DNA of 64,000 nt from Cercis canadensis (Eukaryota > Streptophyta > Magnoliopsida > Fabales > Fabaceae). The notes under the pieces are model-generated. The model worked only from the letters and a program-made list of their open reading frames with translations, had not been told where the DNA came from and made no database searches. The position numbers and the translations under genes were made by a program. The DNA lies in NCBI GenBank assembly GCA_003255065.1, contig QAOA01005801.1:282367-346366 (forward strand), in the 5' to 3' direction. Below, in pieces: positions 35,374-45,827 of this stretch (within the stretch, counting starts at the first letter, position 1; the number at the start of each line of letters is the position of its first letter).

Positions 35374-35671
35374 CCGTCCCAACCACAACATTAAAACCCG
35401 GGAGTTTGAGTGCCCGTAACTCTCTTTGGTAATGTGGCTATGTCTCTTTTAATGAAGGACACTCTTTTCCTCTTTCAACCCCCCTCCACATTAATAGATG
35501 CCTACCTAATTTCCTAAATATCGATCCTTATAAAGACTTGTTCCACATGAAACTATTAAGATTGCCACGTTGCATTCCCTCGTGCAGCCGCTTCAACCAA
35601 ATTTTATTTATATAAGAGAACTGTGCCACAAGTGACATACACATGACCCAGAAAGAAAGAGAGCTCAAAAT
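35374..35671 (+). promoter_or_regulatory. promoter of the desiccation-related gene
   Basis: A TATA box (TTTATATAAG, about 35607-35616) lies about 55 bases before the ATG at 35672, leaving room for a short leader. The transposon at 34274-35373 ends only about 300 bp upstream of the gene, so its promoter is short or includes transposon sequence. Confidence 0.55.
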
Positions 35672-37203
35672 ATGGCGGTTCACAATCCCACCGCTACTAC
35701 TTCTGCCTCCATTGTTGTTTTGCTAACCTTTCTCACCTTCCTTTCCCTTCCCCATTCTTATTCTTGTAAGCTTATTTTACAGAGTGGAAAAGCACCCCCA
35801 GAATCTGATGTTGATCTTCTGGAATTCCCTTTGAATTTAGAATACTTTGAAGCTGAATTCTTCTTATGGGGGACTTTGGGTTATGGGCTTGATAAAGTTG
35901 CTCCTGAATTACCTGAGGGAGGGCCCTCACCAATAGGTGCCAAAATTGCCAAACTAGACCCTCTCACCAAGGATGTCATCTTGCAATTTGGTTTTCAGGA
36001 AGTTGGACATTTGAGGTTCTCTCACTCTACAATCAAACTTTCTTTCTTTCATAAACTCTTTCTCTGGTTTTGAAGCTTAAGCAATGAATGGTATATATAT
36101 CTCTTTTTTTTTTTGTGATAAAACTAAATGAAATAAAAGAATCCCATTGAAAGAAAAATGTTGGTTTTAATTTAAGGGAATGCATGCTCATTGCAGGGCC
36201 ATAAAGAATACAGTAAAGGGGTTCCCTAGGCCATTACTGAATTTAAGCAAGGAAGCATTTGCCAAAACCATGGATAGTGCCTTTGGACAACATTTGAAGC
36301 CTCCTTTTGATCCCTATGCCAACTCGATCAATTAACTGCTTGCATCTTACGTGATTCCTTATGTTGGTCTCACCGGCTATGTTGGAGCCAATCCAAAGCT
36401 GCAAAATGCCACTTCCAAGAAGGTAAACCTCAGAACTAAACCAAATTTATGAAATCTCAAATCATTCAGGGGCACACCAACATTTTCAGACCATGTATGA
36501 GATAACCTAGTATCAGAATTAGAAATCCTTATATTTGGTATGACATGCAATTAAAAATTTCAGGAAATCCCACTTATAGAGGTATGGGTTTAAATCTCAT
36601 TGAAATCATAATAGATTAGATTACACTTGGTGTGAAGCCTTTGATAAAAAAATAAAAATAAAAAAATTCAAAATACATATGAAAATAGAATATCTAAGAA
36701 TGTGAAAATGGTGAATTCTCAAGTATCATAGGCTCAAATGATATGAGAGCGTCTTACATAACAGAGCATCAAACACCCCATGAGTAATCTAATTCATATT
36801 GTGTGCTGGTGTTTATGTACAGCTTGTTGCAGGTCTTTTGGGGGTAGAGTCAGGCCAAGATGCAGTTATCCGCGCAATGCTATATGAGCGTGCCAAGTTG
36901 AAGGTGAAACCATATGGAGTCACTGTGGCAGAGTTTACAGATCGCATTTCAAACCTTAGGAATAAGCTAGGAAATAGAGGTTTGAAAGATGAGGGCCTTT
37001 GGGTCCCAAGATTTCAGGGTGCTGAGGGAAAAGTTCAAGGCAATGTACTTGCCGGTGACAAAGATTCACTTGCATATGCAAGGACTCCAGAGGAGATACT
37101 GAGGATATTATATGGGGGAGGAGATGAACATGTCCCTGGTGGTTTTTACCCAAAGGGAGGAGATGGTCGTATTGCCAGATATTACTTAAGTCACCATGAG
37201 TAG
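35672..37203 (+). pseudogene. PCC13-62-type desiccation-related protein with an in-frame stop
   Basis: Three exons: 35672-36015, 36197-36422 and 36823-37203, joined in frame, would give 316 residues. The protein has a signal peptide (residues 1-32, IVVLLTFLTFLSLP core), then the ferritin-like body: DVDLLEFPLNLEYFEAEFF, YGLDKVAPEL and FQEVGHLR. The C-terminal part includes LVAGLLGVESGQDAVIR, then VPGGFYPKGGDGRIARYYLS. This matches the resurrection-plant PCC13-62 family (secreted, ferritin-like, drought-associated). The second exon contains TAA at 36333-36335 (codon 161), in the place where relatives read NxLLASYVIPYVG with an aromatic residue. Everything after it is still open and family-like. 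It is therefore a recent nonsense allele or a sequencing error, and a 160-residue product is expected if the base is right. Confidence 0.85.
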
Positions 37204-37945
37204 AAAAATTTTAGTGTCTATATTTGCTATGTCTACTCTATCTTGACACTGTTTAGCCTTTAGCAGGCAGCAAATAAATTAGCTTTCGAGTTGATAATAC
37301 AATCACAGAAATGTTTTACATAGCACTATGCCATCTATCATTCTTTCTCTGCACAAATATATCTGAGGAGACATTAGAATGGTAAAAGTGGCAACAGGGA
37401 GAAAAAAGGAAGTGAGAAAAGAATACTCATTTGAAAAACTGAATAATACATCTGTGCAATACAAACTAAAAGAAAAAGATGCATATAACAGTCTATGGAT
37501 AAGCTATGCAATTGACTAGCAAGTGTTTAACATACACGCGATACTGAATTGCTAGCAAATCAAACTCGGCCATTCAAGAGTTGCAAAAACAACATCCCGA
37601 AGGCGAAAATGATCATCAAACATGCATATCTACGACTCTAAGGCTTGCCATAGATGATATTCAAGTTCAAGAATTACAGTGTCATGCTTTTGGTTCTTCG
37701 TATGTTTCTGACCCCATGTACATTCACTCCCATAAGCAGTCTACAACTCGTGCTACCTGTTTGCATCAAAAGCAGATTCGTGATTTCCGGATCTTCAACC
37801 TTTTGCTTCAGCTAGGACAAACAAGATGCAAAGGCAAAGTCTACAAACTTGGCTTTGGCTGAAAAGCACGAGAAAACCTTCTAACTTTCTACACTTCTTC
37901 ACGAGTAATTCAGCAAATAAAGATAAACATGTAAAATAACAAAAA
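37204..37945. other. convergent 3' region, no gene seen
   Basis: This lies between the tails of the plus-strand desiccation gene and the minus-strand PPR gene. It probably holds both 3' UTRs. The plus-strand open frame at 37581-37862 has no family features. Confidence 0.5.
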
Positions 37946-39760
37946 TTACATGCTCCACCCCAACCTTCTCCCCACTTTCATATCACTGTTGATGAGAAAG
38001 ATATTCAGGTGCTGAAAAAGAGTAGTATATGCTATTACGTCTGGGCGCCGTTCCTCTCGTGCAGTAATTTTAACCAAAAGTTGGATGGCAGATCTAACCT
38101 TACCCCTCTTACCGTATGCATAAATAATTATATTAAAACTCATGCATCTGTCTTTGCTCCATCTACCAACATTTTCCCAAGAAACTGCAAAACATGTTCA
38201 TGCATTCCAACATGAGAAGTTAGCTCCATCTTCCTTTCTTCCAACTCCCTTATTAGCTGATAAGCTTCTTTTAATCTGTTCACCCTAAACAGACCATCCA
38301 ACAACTCATTATATGTTATGATATTAGGTAAACACTCATATTTCTCCATCTGGTCAAGCACACACATTGAACATTCTACTCTCCCGCTGTCACATAACCC
38401 CTTGATTAATGTGTTGAGTGTAACAACAGTTGGAGGGCAACCATCAGTAATCATATTCTCTATAAGGCGATGAGCTTGGTTAAACATACAATTTCGACAA
38501 AGGACATCCACCATGCTTGTGTATACCACAACATCAGGACGGCAACCATAAGTTATCATCTTGTTCCATGTCTCAGAAGCACCAATCAAATTACCAGCTT
38601 TTGTAAAACCGTCAATAAGAGTGCTATATGTGGTCACATTTGGGCGGCAACAATTTTTCTCCATCTGCTCACAAACAGATACAGATTCTGCCATATTCTC
38701 GTTGGAGCAGAGACCATATATGAGAGTGTTATATGCGACAACATCGGGAATAACTCCCTTCCGAATCATAAGACTCCACAAATCAAGAGCTTCAACTAGC
38801 TTCCCTATCAAGAAATGGCCTTTTATCAAGGAAGTAAATGTATAAATATTGGGGCCACATCCTCTCATAAGCACTTGAGCAAAAACTGCAAGAGACAAGT
38901 CAACTTTGCCCACATCAGAAAGACAACTAATCACAGTAGAGTAAGTGACAACATTTGGGTCAATACCCTTATCCACCATTCATTGATCAAATTAAGGGCC
39001 TCCTTAATTTTGTTATTTTTGCAGAATCCATGAATTAAAGCATTATAAACGAGCACTACAGATGCAAATCTCATAGACAGCTCCTTTGCTTCTTCAACCT
39101 GACCAAGCTTACACATAAAAGATATTATAGTCGTGTGGAGCTCACTGCATCCGGAGGGCAACCCTTATTTGACATCTTACATAGAGCTTTAAGAAGAATG
39201 TTATATGTAAATAAATTTGGCTCCAAGCCTTCCCTCTTCATGTTGTTATACACAGGATTAATCATCTGAAACCTATTATCACTAAGCAAGGCATCCAACA
39301 GGTGATTGTATATCTTGACCGTGGGTTTGCACCCAAATTCCCTTATCCTGTGAAACATCGTCAAAGCTTGATCAACCAACCCGGCTCGCCGATAGGAATT
39401 CATAACACATATGAATAAATCTTCAGAGTAAGCTATCCCTTCCAACTTCATCTGTTGCAAAAGATACTGAACTTCATCCATTTCACTATGTCTTCCAAGT
39501 TTCTCAATCATAATATGATATGTCAAATGGGTGTGTTTGAAAGCTCTAGAATTGGCCAAGGATTTGAAGTATTCAAGAGCCAATACAATATGACGCTCAT
39601 GATTCAACCTCTTCACCACCTCAGATTCTTTAAGAACGGGTGCTTGTGTGGGTTCAACTTGGGGATCATCAAGATTGAAAATTGGGTTTGTATTGATTAC
39701 AAATGGGATTGAAGGCTTGGGCACTTTTAACAATAAGGAACGCCCTTCTTTCAAATACAT
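37946..39760 (-). pseudogene. P-class PPR gene with broken reading frame
   Basis: The minus strand encodes an intronless PPR protein starting MYLKEGRSLLLKVPKPSIP at 39760. About a dozen P-type 35-residue repeats follow, such as TYHIMIEKLGRHSEMDEV, VKIYNHLLDALLSDNRF, VVTYSTVISCLSDVGKVD, VVAYNTLIYGLCSNENM and NIITYNELLDGLFRVNRLK. P-class PPR proteins bind organellar RNA one base per repeat. The N-terminus and repeat order resemble At3g48810 (memory). The frame changes at three places: around 39130-39160 (where a stretch between ALCK and MSNKGC also appears deleted), around 38930-38980, and around 38140. In this sequence it cannot make the full protein. It is a decayed gene or, less likely, several sequencing errors. 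The intact family member is not in the window. Confidence 0.8.
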
Positions 39761-42132
39761 TATATAGTTGGTAAAAGCAAAGCTTTAGCTTCCAATAGGA
39801 GAAGCTAAAAACCCAGTAAGACAATATAGTTAGAAATCCAATAAGAAGTGATGTATAGTGCTTACTCCGCATTTCCCAGAGCGTTGGAAGCTTTGGGGCT
39901 TTGTGAAGATTACCGAAGTTGTCTCAGAGAAACCGGAGGGACTGCTAACGAGAGTTTCACTAAAATTTAGGGGTTTGAACCTGAAATAGGGGTGAGAGAT
40001 ATTCTTAAAGATTAGAGGCTGATTTCTAAATGAATCTATTAATGTCAAAATATTGTGCAAAAATGTAAATGTATTCTTAACTAGTAATATAAAGTCTAGC
40101 AAAAAAAATGTAAAAGTAAAAAAAATTAATTTTATTTGTATGTAAATATTCATATATATAAACTAGAAGGAGATAGGGATAATCTGTACAATCGTCTTTG
40201 AAATGAGAGATGGAAGAATTTAAGTGACAAGAAATTTGTAAATAATTAACTTAATTTCACTTAAACTAGTTTAAATAGTACTATAATAACATCATACTTA
40301 CAATTAAATAGTCCAATGATAACTAATTTCGATGTTACTTGGGTCTATATAATTAGCACCACTAATCTGAGTATATTATATGACTTATGTGCTATATTCG
40401 TCCACTAAATGAGTATTACTTTGCCAAAGGGCTTCTATAGTTATAATATAGTTAAGTAACTTACTTGTAACCTAAGTTTCACTCAAGGGTGAGATAGGAC
40501 TCGGCCATGATGAATCATCGTTTAATTCCTTGTCACACATGATAACGGGCCATTGAACTACATCACCTAAGTTAATTTTTATTGTCTATATTCTAGCAAT
40601 TTTAAATAGACAAATAATTTTTTTTAAGCAGACACTCTAATAGTTCAGCTTGATTTGAGTTCGATGAATTTGTCGGATCAATTTTTTTCGAGCCAACATT
40701 TTCATAGCCTAATATAACTTTAACACCGAGTTATATAAGCTACCCCATCTGCCTAGGCTTATTTTGGCACCTCTACATATAATATTGCGCTGACCCTTAG
40801 ATATCCCAGCTGGGCAATCCAACGGTGCACACAGGTATCTAACGTGGATGTGCATCGGTGCTGATTAACTCAAATGTGCATATTAGACTTCGACTTTTTG
40901 TTAAGGTGCTCTTGCATATTAGATTCACTCGTTAGCTGCTCTTGCAGTGCCGGCATCAACTAGGAGAAGCAGCTAGATTCAGGATCCTCCTTCAACGAGA
41001 GAAGGAGCAGTTCCGTCTATCTCCACAATCTCTTATTTACTTGAATTGAAGCTCAAAGAACGAAGAAGCATTAGATCGAGGTGCGTTCTCCTCCCAATCT
41101 CAGCCGCGAATCCATCTTCTCTAGTTCCCCGTTGTCCAATTTCCTTTGCAATTTCGTTACTGAGATTTCCTTGTCTGTTGTTCCATCTTTCTGGTTTGAT
41201 TACATTTCTACGTAGATTACTAGATATGTTTTTCTATCGCAGATTTTGTTTTTGATTGAAAATCTCTTCCAAAATACTGCTGAGTTTGTAATTCTGGAAA
41301 TTCAATTTTATTTTTCAATTTCTCTTCCTTTTTGAAGGCTGATCGGAATTCCATGCTTCGCGATTAGTTGCTTTTGATTATTTTCTAGTTAAGAGCCTGT
41401 CCTATGTTTAATTTTCTGTAGGATCAAACTAAAACTTCTATTCGAATATTACCTAGTTCTGTCTCTGTCTCCACACAGTAATCTTAAACGTCTCGTGAAT
41501 CACGCTGAAGTTTGAACGTTGATGTTTATGCGCATAGCATATATATTTTGTTTTTGAATAGACATGTTCAATGAACTGTACGTATCAGAATGTTAGAGCT
41601 GGATTTTCGGTGTATAGCATTGAACTACAAGTTTAGGTGAACTTCAATGCAATTATGTTTTATTTATTCTTGTTGATGAGCATTTGGCATGTATTTGCTG
41701 TTGTTTGCATTTACCGTAGTTATTTATTTTTTTTTTTTTTAAAAAAAAAAAAGACAAAATGATTTTGTGGTTAGGAATTTTTATTTTTCTCCCACTCATC
41801 TGTCTCAATCAAGGATAATAAGGTTGGACAGGGAGGTTTGAAGTATGTCGAGTGTGAAACAGAACAGGTTTCAGACATTTGAAAATATCTGGATGGTTTT
41901 TGGGAGAGTCTGTGTTCATATAGGGATTTTTGTTTTCTTGTGGGGCCGGAGAGAGTTATCATAGTTGTTAGCATCTCTGTTTAGGTTTTTTCATGGCATT
42001 GTGGTCTATCATGTCTGACCGTGCCCTTTGAGACCTATTTCTATGAGAATTCAGTAGCATGATTTATACCTTTCTCCCATAATCATTCAATTCTATTTTC
42101 CTTTTCAGAAATATATTTCACAAGGCGAAATT
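39761..42132 (+). other. divergent spacer and EMC6 leader with 5' UTR intron
   Basis: 39761-40900 is A/T-rich spacer upstream of both genes. At about 40741-40774 it includes TTTTGGCACCTCTA, the inverse of a hAT-like end (TAGAGGTGCCAAAA). From about 40950 the EMC6 leader begins. A donor at 41081 (GATCGAG then GTGCG) and an acceptor ending at 42108 (CTTTTCAG) suggest a roughly 1-kb leader intron. 42109-42132 is then the last leader bit before the ATG at 42133. Confidence 0.5.
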
Positions 42133-44275
42133 ATGGCTGGACATAATGAGTCACGTTCATCAGAGAAGAAATCAAGCAACGGAATGAATGATTTACCAAC
42201 TTTTAATGCTGAGAATATGCAAAGCAACATGAAAGTTATCTATTACAGGTTTGTTTTGACAGAAGATAAGATTAAATGCTTTATAGAGTTCGTCCATAAG
42301 GCTAGGGACATCATGTTTGGGTAGTGTTTTTGAGTATGTATGACATTGAATGATTCTATCTGTGGGAAACAGCCACTACAGTGCATGAGATGTATATACA
42401 AAGTACTCTTAGAAAGGGGGAAAAGAGGAGAGGGGGAGAGAGAGGGTGGGGGGCTGATTGATAATATTGTCTAAGGTAGTACAAGATTCAAGATTTCATT
42501 TGTTTGTCTGTTGTGCAGCCGAACATTCTTGTCCATAATTGGCGGAGTTGTTGCTGGAATTTTGGGGTTCACAGGCTTGAAAGGATTTGTCCTTTACTTC
42601 CTTCTCATGGCAGTNGATTGATAATAATGTCTAAGGTAGTACAAGATTCAAGATTTCATTTGTTTGTCTGTTGTGCAGCCGAACATTCTTGTCCATAATT
42701 GGCGGAGTTGTTGCTGGAATTTTGGGGTTCACAGGCTTGAAAGGATTTGTCCTTTACTTCCTTCTCATGGCAGTTACTTCACTCGGGCTCATAGCCAAAG
42801 CAAAATTTTCAATCCATTCATACTTCGACAGCTGGAACCGGGTGGTACTTGATGGCTTTCTAGGCGGTCTAATGGTAGATTCTTTTTCTTCTTTTGAACT
42901 TTTTCATCAGTTAGTCACTTTGTTTTTTCAACACAGTTCGTGTGTGAGATCCTTTTTATCTTTATCATTTTGTTCCTTTTGTTGATTATTGGTCTTATAT
43001 GTCATAACCACAATAACTTGAGGCATATGGTAGTGCTAGAATCCTTCATTTCATTTTATTGGAATGATCAAAATTGGGTTGCTCTGCAACTTCCTGGTCA
43101 CTAAGATTGCCATGCCTAGTCAATGAGGTCAAGCATGCTTGTTGCTATCAACTTCTATAAGAATGATTACACAATCTTTAATCTTGACAAAAGCAACAGC
43201 TTGTTTTAAGGTTTTGTACCATCAAAATTATAGCATACAGTAGCATAAAGAATGATAAGTTTCATCTGGAGTCAACTGTTATGACATTTCCAACTTGTGG
43301 AACACAATATTTAGCATTATTAGGCATCCTTGCCTAATAGTAAACATGAATTGAGTGATCTGATGTTAGACATTTAGACAGTTTGTATGTTTTCAAGCTT
43401 ACAGTGCAAGCATTTACTCGTATATTTTTCATCATTCTAGCTATTATAGGATAGGGAAATTGTTTTTTTTTTTTCAAATTTATAAAAAGGATTTTGTGTA
43501 TATTTTTCATCAGTCCAGCTATTATGGGATAAGGAAATTACTTTTTTTCCCCAAAGAAGAATAAGAAGATTTATTGGCTTTTTGAATCATTGACATTGCT
43601 TAAAATTTGCCTGTCTCTGCATATATTTCTAGTTTGTGTAGTAAATTTGATTGAAATTTTTTTTCAATATTGGTAAAATATTTGATAAATGTCGAAGAGA
43701 TGGCAAAGAAGAGGCCTTTGCCTCTGGCCCACAGTTTGTATGATGGGATCAGCATTATATGAAGATTGTATTGTATTTCTCTTTCTCTGAGGTTGCATAT
43801 CTTCTTTTTCTTTTTTGTTCTTTGTTTGTCTCTGTATGTTTTTTCAGTATTCTAACTACCTTTCTTTTAATTTCTGCAGTCATTTGTGCTGTTCTGGACG
43901 TATCCTTCTCATCAATTATAATACTTGGTAAAGCATCACATAAAGTTCTAATTAATTCAACTTCATAAATCAGCCAAACATGGAGTAGCTGTATGCCTAG
44001 CACCTAAGAGTAATGGAGTAAGCTTTTTCTAAAAATGGCACTAGAAATTACTCATAAGTGGTTTAAAATTTTAGTTGCTCTTGGGAAGCCAACATGTCCA
44101 TTCATTTTGTACTATGACTTTCTGGACGCAATGGCATCCTATCAAAACACAACCTGTCAAATATTCTTAACTGCCCTTTTATTTTTATTACTTGTACCCA
44201 AACATTTGCTACTAATTACGTTGTGCTTCTTTAACATAATAAAGATTTGCATATGACATTGTTCATATATTCTGA
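42133..44275 (+). CDS. EMC6: ER membrane protein complex subunit 6
   Basis: Four coding exons: 42133-42248, 42679-42874, 43880-43899 and 44245-44275, giving 120 residues, the usual length for plant EMC6. The protein has a polar N-terminus, a DLPTFNAENMQSNMKVIYY segment, then hydrophobic helices (SIIGGVVAGILGFTGLKG; FVLYFLLMAVTSLG), the conserved KAKFSIHSYFDSWNRVVLD stretch, and a C-terminal SFVLFWTFAYDIVHIF. EMC6 is a core membrane subunit of the EMC, which inserts tail-anchored and polytopic proteins into the ER membrane. The third exon is only 20 bases. The last intron has U12-type signals (see separate entry). The beginning of exon 2 is present twice in the assembly, around the N at 42615; the copy used here is the complete one. 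Confidence 0.95.
42456..42774. repeat. direct duplication around N, covers part of EMC6 exon 2
   Basis: 42456-42614 and 42616-42774 are 159-bp copies around the N at 42615, differing at about one base (AATATTGT versus AATAATGT). Each includes the intron end and the first 96 bases of exon 2. This is probably an assembly artefact, because two such exons in series would insert a repeated transmembrane helix. Confidence 0.88.
43900..44244 (+). other. U12-type (minor spliceosome) intron of EMC6
   Basis: The donor is GTATCCTTCT, which matches the U12 consensus RTATCCTTT except for one base, and differs from U2 donors. TTCTTTAAC, close to the U12 branch consensus TTCCTTAAC, lies about 10 bases before the AG at 44243-44244, the short distance required. 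Splicing here restores WTFAYDIVHIF, the conserved EMC6 C-terminus. Without it, the frame ends in WTYPSHQL. Confidence 0.85.
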
Positions 44276-45827
44276 GGGAGAATTACATGCAACGTACCGA
44301 GACAAGGCGATTTTGGCTGCTGCTGCTGTTATTGCTGCTATTGGTGCTTGCCAAGGATGTGTTTGCATCATCACATAATCGGATTACTTGACAGATTTCA
44401 GTGATCTTTACTTCCCGTTAATTTATGTATCATCTATTATAGCATCTCTCGCATATCTATTGGGGCTGTCAAATTGGTTTCTAGAAGAGAGTATAAATGA
44501 AGTTTGCTTTGAGGATTGCAATTTTCCATTTATTTGGCCTGATCTGTAGCATTTATCTTGATATTATTTGTCAACGGAAATATTGCCATTCAGTTGCAGC
44601 TTCCTGTGCAAAAACTTCTGTTGACAAGCTCAGCGTTTGGTTAGACGTTGGGAGCTTGTTTGCATGGCAGGTATTATATTTCTTTGTTGCTATCTTGCAC
44701 AAGTTTGTGCAATCTAATACTTGCAAATAGCACAGCACAAACGTAGGTCAGTATAGGCAACATAATAACAAGTACAACCATCTACTCTTACACTTGCGTT
44801 GAGTTCTAAATTTCCAGTAGGGTTTTCTGTTTGCTATATTATTATGTATGGTGGCTTTGCCAACAATTTACTATTGCACTAAGTATGCCAATGGTCTCTT
44901 CACTTGCACCTAGAAGGGACCACAGGTTGGGTGAAATAAAAGGCTTAGGGTGATAATTAACTAGTGTTTTTTACTGTTAATCAATGGAGGCATTCTTGAA
45001 GCGTGTTTGATGTGTTTTTCGGAAGAGAAATGCTCGTTGAGAGTAAAATGTACATTTACAAATTGTGGTTTTGATTAAATTGTAAAAGGATTTTTCCAGA
45101 TCAAAATACTGTTGGTAATTTATGCTGTCTTAGAGAAGCAAGTTTTAATACCTTACAAAATTGCTTTTCATGCAAGTGCTCGAAGTAAAAAATAAAATTC
45201 ATATGCACTAATTTGACATGATGGTGATATTAGTTAGTGGTTGTTTTACAACACTAATAAAATGAGATCATATGATAAAAACCAGGGGCGTCATCCACCA
45301 CCGTCTCATCTATACGACATAATATCAAAACCTGCAGCTACCCAATTACAGTTATCCTATCATAACTTGATAAACGTCTTCTTTCGATAAAGATTTGGTT
45401 TGACAAGCAGATCTTAGCAGTTGCACGGTACTTTCACCTGCGTCTGTACTTGCAGCCATCTATACTATACATGTTTTAATTCTCAAACCTGTAAATTTGA
45501 TGGGTATTAAAAATATGCAGGAAGAGACAACTATCAAACAATAGAATCTAATTTATTCTATGCGGGATGCATTTCATATTTACTCATACGCACAAGACAA
45601 ACAATTCAAACGTTAACGCACAGCTTCCCTAACCCCTATGGATTATTACCTCAATATTAGTCGCATACAAATAAATCAAAAACATTATAGAATTTATTTC
45701 CAGGGCAAGAATGCAGACAGATATTTTACTAGCGGTATCACACGTGTGCCACCGCCAAATTATGCTCTAACATAATTCAAGACCACGTGCACCTATTGCT
45801 TATCTGCATTCATATACATGCATGTAT
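44276..45827. other. convergent 3' region of EMC6 and RWA, no gene seen
   Basis: This holds the EMC6 3' UTR and the tail of the RWA gene. No further coding exon could be supported, though an additional RWA 3' exon may lie here (see the RWA entry). Confidence 0.5.

Noticed and set aside
44276-44730. Extra EMC6 exons or a new gene
   Set aside because: EMC6 is already complete at 44275, and the open frame 44497-44730 has no family features or splice support.
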